5,156 bases of DNA from Oscillospiraceae bacterium (GTDB taxonomy: Bacteria > Bacillota > Clostridia > Oscillospirales > Acutalibacteraceae), in assembly GCA_029004655.1 (NCBI GenBank), contig JAQVYP010000138.1, positions 1-5,156 on the forward strand, read 5' to 3'. Under the pieces are notes generated by a model. The model ran no database searches. It saw nothing but the letters and a program-made list of their open reading frames with translations, and was not told the origin of the DNA. Both the position numbers and the translations under genes were made by a program. This document shows positions 1-5,156 of this stretch, piece by piece; positions within the stretch are counted from its first letter, which is position 1, and each line of letters starts with the position of its first letter.

Positions 1-30
1 AAAATCGGGTGCACAAGTGTGTACCCGATT
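1..30 (-). terminator. Intrinsic terminator of the nadB-nadC-glycosylase operon
   Basis: Positions 19-30 and 3-14 form a 12-bp stem (core AATCGGGT paired with ACCCGATT, then four more pairs including one G-U wobble) closed by a 4-nt loop at 15-18. On the minus strand the stem is followed by a run of T that reaches the window edge at position 1, so its full length cannot be seen. The hairpin begins within the TAA stop of the glycosylase gene (29-31), so transcription ends almost exactly where translation does. The stem is close to symmetrical, but the plus strand lacks an immediate T run after position 30. Confidence 0.85.
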
Positions 31-742
31 AATGCTTTTTTAATAATATTAACTTTGACTTATTGGCACCGCTTATTCTTCTGGATTCGCAACACTTCTG
101 TATTGCTTTATTGAAAGTGAGCTTATCAAGCGTGCAACTGTCGAAAAATTCATTTGTTTCGATTGGGAAATGTACATAGCAAACCGATAGAATCCACGCA
201 ACTGCCATTTTTACATAATAACCGCCCTGAATGTTTTGACTAACATAAAATATTTCGTGTAAATAATCAGACGTCATATAATGGTCTAACAGCATTACGG
301 TTGCAAATCGCTTTTGAAAATCGCTTCCCTCATAAAATTTCCTCAAAAACACAAGTCCTTGCTCGCGGCTTTTTCGAAAACATTTAAGCGAGGCACAAAC
401 ACTATCGCAAACGGACCAGTTTGTTATTCTTGTCGAAAATTTCTCAATTTCCCTTAAAGTATCTCCAAAATCACATTTCATCACTGCAATTACAAATCCT
501 GCGATCATTGTACATTCGAAATATCTGTCATCGCAGCATTCAAGAAATTCTATCGAATTGCCAAGGGAAATTTGTTTTGCTAAAAGCCGCAGCTTCGGAA
601 TTCTTATTCCCAGCATAACCGAACTGTCAGGTACAAGTGCAGAAGAAAACTGCTGATACTCGCTTTCTGCCTCGGATTCCAAAAACTTAACAAACCTTTC
701 ATAATCCCGGCTTGTCCAATTTTTTCGATTTAAATTAATCAT
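29..742 (-). CDS. AlkD-like DNA alkylation repair glycosylase (HEAT-like repeats)
   Basis: A 237-residue protein of the AlkD/COG4912 family, predicted to be a cytoplasmic DNA glycosylase that removes N-alkylated bases such as 3-methyladenine and 7-methylguanine. Family signatures are visible in order: LGIRIPKLR near 44-52, NWSVCDS at 108-114, QKRFATVMLLDHY at 143-155, YYVKMAVAWILS at 175-186 and a closing NKAIQKCCESRRI at 211-223. Trp109, Asp113, Arg145 and Trp183 are good candidates for the aromatic cleft and catalytic Asp described for Bacillus cereus AlkD (Trp109, Asp113, Arg148, Trp187). Length is normal for the family. The start is the ATG in a 4-bp ATGA overlap with the nadC stop. No clear Shine-Dalgarno sequence precedes it, so translation probably depends on coupling to nadC. 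The enzymatic class is well supported; the exact lesion range is inferred from the family. Confidence 0.88.
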   Translation of the reverse strand: MINLNRKNWTSRDYERFVKFLESEAESEYQQFSSALVPDSSVMLGIRIPKLRLLAKQISLGNSIEFLECCDDRYFECTMIAGFVIAVMKCDFGDTLREIEKFSTRITNWSVCDSVCASLKCFRKSREQGLVFLRKFYEGSDFQKRFATVMLLDHYMTSDYLHEIFYVSQNIQGGYYVKMAVAWILSVCYVHFPIETNEFFDSCTLDKLTFNKAIQKCCESRRISGANKSKLILLKKH

Positions 743-1569
743 TTTGCTATTTTAAGCGAAATATCAAATGCCTTGACCGAATGGGTTAAAGCTCCGATAG
801 AAATTATATCCACACCGGTTTCGGCAACCATTTTTATTGTATCAGCCGTAATATTGCCTGATGCCTCTAACGGTACTCTTCCGTTGCACAGCTTCACAGC
901 CTCTTTCATGGTCTTGCAATCCATATTATCAAGCATAATTATATCAGCCTTGCAGTTTAATGCTTCTTGCACCTCTTCGATATTGCGTGTTTCAACCTCA
1001 ATCTTAACCATATGACCAACCTTTGACTTCAGCTTTTCCACAGCCTTTGTAATACCGCCACTTGCATCTATATGATTATCTTTGAGCATTGCCGCGTCTG
1101 ACAAATTGAAGCGATGGTTTCTTCCGCCGCCGCAAACAACCGCATACTTTTGCAGTGCTCGCATTCCAGGTAAAGTTTTCCTTGTATCGGTGATTGATGC
1201 ATTTGTATCCTTAACAAGTTCCACCGCCTCCCGAGTAGCAGTGGCAATACCTGACATGTGTTGAATAAGATTAAGTGAGGTTCTTTCGCCCTTCAAAAGC
1301 TCTTTGACCGGTCCTTTAACAGTGGCAATTATATCACCTTTTTGAACCTTGTCGCCATCCTTCATAAAACGCTCGAATTTGAAATTACCGAGAAGTTCAA
1401 ATACTCTTAGCGCAACATCAAGTCCGCACAGCACACCGTCTGCCTTGGCAATGAATTTTGCCTTTGCCGTTTTGCCATCCTCAAGTAAATAATCAGCCGC
1501 CATATCTATATAATTAATATCTTCTAAAAGTGCTGTCTTAATCAGGTCGTCAACATAAAATTGCATCAT
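739..1569 (-). CDS. nadC: Nicotinate-nucleotide pyrophosphorylase, carboxylating (quinolinate phosphoribosyltransferase)
   Basis: A full-length 276-residue NadC. It condenses quinolinate with PRPP to give nicotinate mononucleotide, CO2 and pyrophosphate, the third step of de novo NAD synthesis, in the cytoplasm. The N-terminal alpha/beta sandwich spans roughly 1-105 and ends in the ERTSLNLIQ helix (95-103). The alpha/beta barrel follows, with the substrate-binding motifs TRKT (129-132), GGGRNHR (147-153), LKDNH (162-166), EVE (191-193), MLDN (212-215), EASGN (235-239) and SIGALTHS (257-264), all intact. The start is the first of two tandem ATGs. It lies 10 nt from a GGGGAGG ribosome binding site inside the end of nadB and shares an ATGA overlap with the nadB stop. 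The second ATG, at 1566, would sit 13 nt from the site and is less likely. Second gene of the nadB-nadC-glycosylase operon. Confidence 0.97.
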   Translation of the reverse strand: MMQFYVDDLIKTALLEDINYIDMAADYLLEDGKTAKAKFIAKADGVLCGLDVALRVFELLGNFKFERFMKDGDKVQKGDIIATVKGPVKELLKGERTSLNLIQHMSGIATATREAVELVKDTNASITDTRKTLPGMRALQKYAVVCGGGRNHRFNLSDAAMLKDNHIDASGGITKAVEKLKSKVGHMVKIEVETRNIEEVQEALNCKADIIMLDNMDCKTMKEAVKLCNGRVPLEASGNITADTIKMVAETGVDIISIGALTHSVKAFDISLKIAK

Positions 1570-3017
1570 TGATTAACTACCTCCCCAATAATTATACTTG
1601 CAACTCTTGCAAGACTTCTAGCTTCTAAATAATCTGTGTTAACTTTAAATTTGTTGCGATACAATCTGTTCTTAATATCTTCGATTTCCGAGCTGTATTT
1701 TAATGCTGAATCAATATCCGGAATAACAAAATAAGCTTTTTGCAGCATTCTTCTAATTGTGGTACGCATACCTGACGGCATTGGTGCGCCATCGGTTTGG
1801 TGAATAATCGGTTTGCCTGTAACAGAGCCTGCAGTGGGACTGCTTTTATTAATATCATCAGCCGAACGACGTCCAAAAACAAGTGCTTCCAAAAGTGAAT
1901 TGGATGCCAAGCGATTTTTTCCGTGCACTCCGGTGTGAGAGCATTCACCCACAGCATATAATCTATTGATTCTCGTTCTGCTGTTAAGGTCAACATCAAT
2001 TCCGCCCATAAGATAGTGGTGACAAGGGAATATAGGGATCGGGCTTTTGGTAATATCCACGCCCTCATGCAAGCAACGTTCGTATATCATCGGGAAACGA
2101 TCTTTAATAAAGTTGCTTTCTCGATGTGTAATATCCAAATAAAAGCTCTCACTTCCGGTGCGACGAGACTCCAGAATTATCGATCGTGAAACAACATCAC
2201 GGGGCGCAAGCTCCAATCTCTCGTCATAGCGATCCATAAACCTTTTGTGCTCATTATTCAAAAGAACAGCACCCTCACCTCTGACAGCCTCGCTGATCAA
2301 AAATCTTTCACGTCCTTTTGCTGCTGCAAATGCAGTAGGATGAAATTGAATGAAATGAAGATTTTTAATACTTGCACCCAAATCAGCCGCAATTGCTATT
2401 CCGTCACCGGTCGCGATTGCCGAATTGGTGGTGTATTGATATACTCTTCCTATACCGCCTGTTGCCAACACCACAAATGATACGCCGACAGTTTTAAAGC
2501 CATCTGCACCAAGCAGTGTGGCGTAGTATCCTCCGGAGGTTTCATCAAGGAAACAAAGCGCTGTATCCTCGACGATTTCAATATTTTTATGAGATTTAAC
2601 TGCAGCGATTAGTGTCCTCATCATTTCTTCGCCTGTTGAATCTTTGTGATGCACTATTCTGCGGCGGCAATGTCCACCCTCAAGGGTCTTATTAAGTTCT
2701 CCATTAACGCGGTCAAAATTTGCACCCATTTCTATTATTTTTCTGACGTCTCCGGGACCTTCTTCTACAAGGGTTTCAACTGCCTCAACATTATTAAGAT
2801 ATCCCCCTGCAATGAGAGTATCCTTGACATGCAATTCATAACTATCATTAACTGTATCCAAAACCGCTGCAACACCGCCCTGAGCCAATGATGAATTACA
2901 TAATTTTAACTGACGCTTGCAAACAACAAGTGCATTGATGTTTGCATCCAAATTTAATGCAGTGTAAAGACCACCGACACCGGCTCCTACAATCAATACG
3001 TCATATTTATCACGCAT
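1566..3017 (-). CDS. nadB: L-aspartate oxidase
   Basis: A 483-residue FAD-dependent L-aspartate oxidase of the succinate dehydrogenase/fumarate reductase flavoprotein superfamily. It makes iminoaspartate, which NadA condenses with dihydroxyacetone phosphate to quinolinate. Visible features are the N-terminal dinucleotide-binding GAGVGG (11-16), SSLAQGG (42-48), ATGGIG (185-190), FIQFHPT (222-228), SEAVRGEGA (242-250), the APRDVVSR arginine segment (271-278), the active-site His segment CHHYLMGGI (332-340) and the C-terminal flavin motif GECSHTGVHGKNRLASNSLLE (357-377, written in part: GE..HTG.HG.NRLASNSLLE). The C-terminal helical region after about 385 is short, so the protein is some 50 residues shorter than the E. 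coli enzyme; shorter forms occur in Firmicutes. The ATG start is 8 nt from a strong AGGAGG. First gene of its operon. Oxygen or fumarate may serve as electron acceptor; the sequence does not show which. Confidence 0.97.
   Translation of the reverse strand: MRDKYDVLIVGAGVGGLYTALNLDANINALVVCKRQLKLCNSSLAQGGVAAVLDTVNDSYELHVKDTLIAGGYLNNVEAVETLVEEGPGDVRKIIEMGANFDRVNGELNKTLEGGHCRRRIVHHKDSTGEEMMRTLIAAVKSHKNIEIVEDTALCFLDETSGGYYATLLGADGFKTVGVSFVVLATGGIGRVYQYTTNSAIATGDGIAIAADLGASIKNLHFIQFHPTAFAAAKGRERFLISEAVRGEGAVLLNNEHKRFMDRYDERLELAPRDVVSRSIILESRRTGSESFYLDITHRESNFIKDRFPMIYERCLHEGVDITKSPIPIFPCHHYLMGGIDVDLNSRTRINRLYAVGECSHTGVHGKNRLASNSLLEALVFGRRSADDINKSSPTAGSVTGKPIIHQTDGAPMPSGMRTTIRRMLQKAYFVIPDIDSALKYSSEIEDIKNRLYRNKFKVNTDYLEARSLARVASIIIGEVVNQ
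1580..1586 (-). promoter_or_regulatory. Ribosome binding site of nadC within nadB
   Basis: GGGGAGG on the minus strand lies inside the last codons of nadB, 10 nt upstream of the ATG at 1569 and 13 nt upstream of the second ATG at 1566. It favours the first ATG, which overlaps the nadB stop as ATGA. nadC therefore has both its own strong site and the means for translational coupling. Confidence 0.8.
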
Positions 3018-3025
3018 ATTATGCG

Positions 3026-3033
3026 CCTCCTAA
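3026..3033 (-). promoter_or_regulatory. Ribosome binding site of nadB
   Basis: TTAGGAGG on the minus strand with an 8-nt gap to the ATG at 3017 is a near-perfect Shine-Dalgarno sequence. It settles the nadB start, because no other in-frame ATG near it has such a site. Confidence 0.88.
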
Positions 3034-3093
3034 GCAACAGCCAAGCAATTATGTGAATCGAGAATTAAATGATCCACCTTTATTATGTGTTGT

Positions 3094-3111
3094 TGTTATT
3101 TTATCATAACA
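3094..3111. promoter_or_regulatory. Possible operator: palindrome over the nadB -10 region
   Basis: TGTTAT, a 6-bp gap, then ATAACA gives a perfect 6+6 inverted repeat. It contains the whole putative -10 element (3103-3108) and reaches the expected transcription start. That is where a repressor would block RNA polymerase. In many Firmicutes de novo NAD genes are repressed by NiaR (YrxA); I cannot confirm that this palindrome matches that motif, so the regulator is not named. In AT-rich DNA a 6-bp palindrome can also arise by chance. Confidence 0.35.
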
Positions 3112-3131
3112 TTGCAGAATAATAAAGTTAA
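3103..3131 (-). promoter_or_regulatory. Promoter of the nadB-nadC-glycosylase operon
   Basis: On the minus strand a -35 TTAACT (3126-3131, 4 of 6 consensus bases) is followed by a 17-bp spacer and a -10 TATGAT (3103-3108, 5 of 6). A TG one base before the -10 makes it an extended -10 element. Transcription would start near 3096, leaving a leader of about 80 nt before nadB. The -35 lies only about 20 bp beyond the end of the 5S terminator T run, so the two units are tightly packed but insulated. Confidence 0.72.
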
Positions 3132-3150
3132 ATACTAAACAAAAATGCAA

Positions 3151-3179
3151 AAAAAAGCAACCGCCCTATTGGACGGTTG
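3151..3179 (-). terminator. Intrinsic terminator of the 5S rRNA gene
   Basis: Minus-strand CAACCGTCC pairs with GGGCGGTTG (9 bp including one U-G pair) around a 4-nt AATA loop, followed by C and six or seven T. It starts 9 nt after the 3' end of the 5S gene. The plus strand also gives a stem (with a bulge) followed by five T at 3180-3184, so weak bidirectional action is possible, but no plus-strand gene needs it. Confidence 0.88.
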
Positions 3180-3187
3180 TTTTTGAT

Positions 3188-3303
<116 letters not shown>

Positions 3304-3316
3304 TATTGTAACCTAA

Positions 3317-3370
3317 GTATCTTGCATTCACTCTGTTGGCTACCACATTTCATTCGTGAGTGCAAGATAC
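3317..3370 (-). repeat. Long inverted repeat in the 5S leader, overlapping its start site
   Basis: Arms 3317-3331 (GTATCTTGCATTCAC) and 3356-3370 are inverted copies of 15 bp with one difference, which would be a G-U pair in RNA, around a 24-nt loop. The 3' arm on the minus strand ends 14 nt before the 5S. The 5' arm abuts the candidate -10 element, so a transcript starting near 3364 would keep only about the inner nine pairs. It may be a processing stem for the 5S precursor or a DNA-level control element; the sequence does not decide. Confidence 0.7.
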
Positions 3371-3399
3371 ATATTATCACTTAAGTTTACAAAATGCAA
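3371..3399 (-). promoter_or_regulatory. Candidate promoter of the 5S rRNA gene with A/T-tract upstream element
   Basis: Minus-strand -35 TTGCAT (3394-3399) and -10 TAATAT (3371-3376) are separated by 17 bp. An overlapping GATAAT at 3374-3379 is an alternative -10. Directly upstream, 3402-3427 consists of alternating runs of A and T, like the UP elements of strong rRNA promoters. The expected start is near 3364, inside the first arm of the inverted repeat. Neither hexamer is a strong match, so the case rests on spacing, the A/T tracts and the isolated 5S gene. Confidence 0.5.
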
Positions 3400-3427
3400 G
3401 TGTTTTTTTAAAAAACTTTTATTTTTT

Positions 3428-4270
3428 TTAAAATTCACCTTGTGGTGCCATATTTTGCGTCCTTTGATAGTGGTTTATAACATAGCGGGAGAACACTGTA
3501 ACCGATGCCAAAAAATATGGAACTGTAAACAATAGCGGCACAGCAAGCAGTGATAATACAAACCAGCCTATAAAGCTGATTACAAAATAGAAATATGCAC
3601 TCTTAGAGCCTTTAGAAACGACAGCCGAATATTTGAAAGCATCATGGACTGATACAGTTTCATCCCAAAACAATATCGAAGTTACCAAATAATATCTGAT
3701 TATAAAAACAATAAGTCCAACCAGTCCCAAAATAACCAGAAAATCTGCAATTGAAGATAAAGACGAAATCCCCAGCGGAACAGATGTGCCAAATAGTGCA
3801 TAAACTTCTGGAGAAGTTGCGGCATATACAATCATATATGGTAAAAACACTATCGCAGTTAAAGCAACAGTTCGCCAAAAGAATCCCCAGAACACTTTCA
3901 ATGACAATATATAATTATTGACACTAGAAAAATAATAGAACACTCCACCGACCGAGTCATCAGCTCCACCTGTAATGCGCCAAAACCATCTCAACACACC
4001 AAGGACCAGCGGAAAAGTTATTATGAAGCTGAACAATGTTGAAGCCACCGTAACCAAAACATTAGACCATTGGTTTAAATAAATTATATTTTGCGGTTCA
4101 AGCGGTGACCACACATTATCGCCCTTTAAAATAGTCAGCAACAACTGCTGAAAATAGATTTCTATAATAAATACCGTCAATAAGATTAAGCTCACAGCAA
4201 TAGCCGCAGGCCATCTTTTTTTCAATGTAACTCTTGCGGTGCTCTTTGCAGCAGCATTTGTCGGCAACAT
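3428..4270 (-). CDS. Polytopic membrane protein, DUF975-like
   Basis: A 280-residue integral membrane protein of unknown function. A basic, hydrophilic N-terminus (about 1-20) is followed by hydrophobic stretches near 21-47, 70-93, 128-151, 175-199 and 225-262; the last is long enough for two passes, giving about six membrane segments. The C-terminal pattern of a Lys/Ser-rich SKGSKSAYFYF, then SFIGWFVLSLL (232-242), then a PY pair at 251-252 and an aromatic end resembles the DUF975 family. The N-terminal half is less typical. No signal peptide, catalytic motif or ATPase partner is visible. The ATG start has AAGGGG 7 nt upstream and a near-consensus promoter, so the gene is probably its own transcription unit. 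No convincing GC-rich terminator separates it from the 5S gene, so read-through into the 5S is possible. The ORF is secure; the family is moderately so. Confidence 0.8.
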   Translation of the reverse strand: MLPTNAAAKSTARVTLKKRWPAAIAVSLILLTVFIIEIYFQQLLLTILKGDNVWSPLEPQNIIYLNQWSNVLVTVASTLFSFIITFPLVLGVLRWFWRITGGADDSVGGVFYYFSSVNNYILSLKVFWGFFWRTVALTAIVFLPYMIVYAATSPEVYALFGTSVPLGISSLSSIADFLVILGLVGLIVFIIRYYLVTSILFWDETVSVHDAFKYSAVVSKGSKSAYFYFVISFIGWFVLSLLAVPLLFTVPYFLASVTVFSRYVINHYQRTQNMAPQGEF

Positions 4271-4277
4271 AATAATA

Positions 4278-4283
4278 CCCCTT
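4278..4283 (-). promoter_or_regulatory. Ribosome binding site of the membrane protein gene
   Basis: AAGGGG on the minus strand, 7 nt before the ATG at 4270, supports this start over any internal Met. Confidence 0.7.
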
Positions 4284-4309
4284 GTCTATTCTAAATATAC
4301 TATCTTATT

Positions 4310-4338
4310 ATTATATCAAAATCCCAAATAAATGTAAA
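4310..4338 (-). promoter_or_regulatory. Near-consensus promoter of the membrane protein gene
   Basis: A -35 TTTACA (4333-4338, 5 of 6) and a perfect -10 TATAAT (4310-4315) are separated by 17 bp, with TG one base before the -10. Transcription would begin near 4303, giving a leader of about 33 nt. This is the best promoter in the window and indicates a strongly expressed, independent unit downstream of the terminator at 4373-4408. Confidence 0.8.
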
Positions 4339-4372
4339 CCTAATGAAGACCATCCATTAATAATATGTAAAC

Positions 4373-4408
4373 AAAAAAGCAATCACAAACAAATTATGAC
4401 TGCTTTTT
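4373..4408 (-). terminator. Intrinsic terminator after ilvN and the structured RNA
   Basis: Minus-strand AAAAGCAGTCA (4397-4407) pairs fully with TGATTGCTTTT (4375-4385), with one G-U pair, around an 11-nt loop, and ends in six T. On the plus strand the G-U pair becomes an A-C mismatch, so the minus strand is the functional direction. It closes transcription of ilvN and/or the RNA at 4420-4653. Confidence 0.82.
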
Positions 4409-4419
4409 AGAAAAAATAT

Positions 4420-4653
4420 CGACTATTAGTTTAACTTCGCAAGCAAAATGTCTGTCAAAATACTTGAATCGTAAGGCGAGGCTTGCTCCAGTCGGGAATT
4501 GTGTTTATAGATACAAGTATATTTCTACTGCTTTCAAAGTACAAGCGCACATTGTCAAATTGGGACATTATTGAAGGCAAAGCGGTGAGACTTGTCGCCC
4601 GCCCTACACAAGTTATCCTTTGTTTAAGAATTGCTGAATAAACTTAATAGTCG
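4420..4653 (-). ncRNA. Candidate structured non-coding RNA, family unassigned
   Basis: The region between ilvN and the terminator has no usable reading frame but can form long-range pairing. The two ends close on each other: CGACTATTA at 4645-4653 with its complement at 4420-4428 (9 bp), then after one bulged A a further 5 bp (4639-4643 with 4429-4433). Inside, 4598-4608 pairs with 4470-4480 (11 bp, G-C rich, three G-U), extended by ACTTG (4609-4613) with CAAGT (4462-4466) across a 3-nt bulge. Between these helices lies a large internal loop of about 25 and 28 nt, which may be narrowed by AGCAA with TTGCT. Paired ends, a central bubble and a long distal arm recall 6S RNA, but I recognise no conserved 6S sequence; a raiA-type or unknown RNA is equally open. 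No clear promoter is seen, so it may be cut from the ilvN transcript. The pairing is by eye. Confidence 0.5.
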
Positions 4654-4662
4654 TAAATATTT

Positions 4663-5156
4663 CTATTTTGCTGACTTGTTGGAACGGGTGATTTTTGCGC
4701 CCTTTTCGATAGCAATTGCTCCGGTTCTGACACATTCTCGAATTCCGAATGAGCGCAGCAATCCTTCTAATGTTTCGGTGCGTTCAGCGGTATCGGTAAA
4801 CTCCAGTGTGATTGTTGACTGAGATACATCGACGATTTTAGCACCCATAAGCTTGGCAATATTCATAATTTCCGCACGTTTTGATGCTGTAAAGCTGACT
4901 TTGAAAAGTGTTAGAGTGCGACTTATAAATTCACCCTCAGGCAAACGCTTAATTTTTATTACCTGAATCAATTTATTAAGCTGTTTTTCAATTTGCTCGG
5001 CAGTATACTCATCTCCCGAAACCTCAATCGTAATTCTTGAAATATCAGGGTCATCTGTTTTGCCAACAGCAAGTGAATCAATATTAAATCCTCTTCGTGA
5101 GAACAAACCAACAACCTTTGAAAGCACACCGGCATGATTCTCAACCAGAACAGATA
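4663..5156 (-). CDS. ilvN: Acetohydroxyacid (acetolactate) synthase regulatory small subunit, 5' end outside window
   Basis: The visible 163 complete codons cover nearly all of IlvN, the small subunit that binds the catalytic IlvB chain, raises its activity and confers valine feedback inhibition in isoleucine, valine and leucine synthesis. The reading frame is open to the window edge: SVLVENHAG precedes the GTG at 5125-5127, so that GTG is an internal Val codon, not the start, and only a few N-terminal residues are missing. The N-terminal ACT domain shows SVLVENHAGVLSKVVGLFSR, GFNIDSL and DPDISRITIEV; the middle has LNKLIQVIKI and RTLTLFKV; the C-terminal domain has AKIVDVSQSTITLEFT and the closing FGIRE, RTGAIAIEKG. 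It ends at TAG at 4663-4665. ilvC, the frequent next gene, is absent; a structured non-coding stretch follows 9 nt later. The catalytic ilvB probably lies just upstream, outside the window. Confidence 0.95.
   Translation of the reverse strand, partial: SVLVENHAGVLSKVVGLFSRRGFNIDSLAVGKTDDPDISRITIEVSGDEYTAEQIEKQLNKLIQVIKIKRLPEGEFISRTLTLFKVSFTASKRAEIMNIAKLMGAKIVDVSQSTITLEFTDTAERTETLEGLLRSFGIRECVRTGAIAIEKGAKITRSNKSAK

Noticed and set aside
421..1264. Open frames on the plus strand opposite the glycosylase gene and nadC (421-618, 773-1015, 1082-1264)
   Set aside because: They lie wholly inside well-supported minus-strand genes, show no family features, and are explained as opposite-strand shadows.
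1700..2891. Open frames inside nadB (minus-strand 1700-2068; plus-strand 2247-2480 and 2646-2891)
   Set aside because: nadB is intact through this region with all motifs in one frame; the alternatives have cysteine-rich or low-complexity translations typical of shadow frames.
3304..3427. Remnant of a 23S rRNA 3' end upstream of the 5S gene
   Set aside because: No recognisable 23S sequence; the stretch is an A/T-tract promoter region and an inverted repeat.
4490..4550. Small ORF of 15 codons in the spacer after ilvN (starting ATGTGCGCTTGT)
   Set aside because: Very short, no ribosome binding site, and it sits inside the region that pairs as RNA.
4420..4662. T-box or amino-acid-responsive leader for the downstream gene
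   Set aside because: No T-box-like GGGTGGNACCGCG element is present, the terminator ends the unit, and the downstream membrane protein gene has its own strong promoter after it.
4631..4822. Plus-strand frame of 63 codons across the end of ilvN
   Set aside because: It overlaps conserved ilvN sequence antisense, has no recognisable product and no ribosome binding site stands out.
5125..5127. GTG as the start codon of ilvN
   Set aside because: The frame continues upstream with SVLVENHAG, which is conserved at the N-terminus of the family, so the true start is beyond the window.

Overview
The window is AT-rich DNA with Gram-positive-style signals: strong AGGAGG ribosome binding sites, sigma-A-like promoters and U-tailed hairpin terminators. 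Together with the 5S rRNA sequence and the nadB, nadC and ilvN proteins, this suggests a low-GC Firmicute, most likely a member of the Clostridia (perhaps the Oscillospirales/Ruminococcaceae side; the finer placement is a guess). Every gene that can be supported lies on the minus strand, so transcription runs from high to low coordinates.

Layout in the direction of transcription. (1) 5156-4663: the nearly complete 3' part of ilvN, the regulatory subunit of acetohydroxyacid synthase, cut at its N-terminus by the window edge. (2) 4653-4420: a non-coding, apparently structured stretch whose ends pair with each other, followed by an intrinsic terminator at 4408-4373. It looks like an independent or processed RNA of about 230 nt. 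No RNA family could be assigned. (3) 4338-3428: a near-consensus promoter, a ribosome binding site and a single gene for a polytopic membrane protein resembling the DUF975 family. (4) 3427-3151: an isolated 5S rRNA gene with an A/T-tract upstream region, its own candidate promoter, a leader inverted repeat and a strong terminator. No 16S or 23S sequence lies next to it. (5) 3131-1: a promoter overlapped by a possible operator palindrome, then a compact operon nadB-nadC-(AlkD-like DNA glycosylase). Both gene junctions are 4-bp ATGA overlaps, and a terminator hairpin begins inside the last stop codon.

How the genes work together. NadB oxidises L-aspartate to iminoaspartate, and NadC turns quinolinate plus PRPP into nicotinate mononucleotide. 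These are the first and third steps of de novo NAD synthesis; the middle enzyme, NadA, is not in the window. The third gene encodes an alkylation-repair glycosylase of the HEAT-like-repeat AlkD family. Its coupling to nadC is unusual enough to note. ilvN belongs to branched-chain amino acid synthesis and is unrelated to the NAD operon.

The two points most worth a second look are the unassigned structured RNA between ilvN and the membrane protein gene, and the free-standing 5S rRNA gene whose leader hairpin overlaps its putative start site. No mobile element, CRISPR array, phage or defence system was seen.
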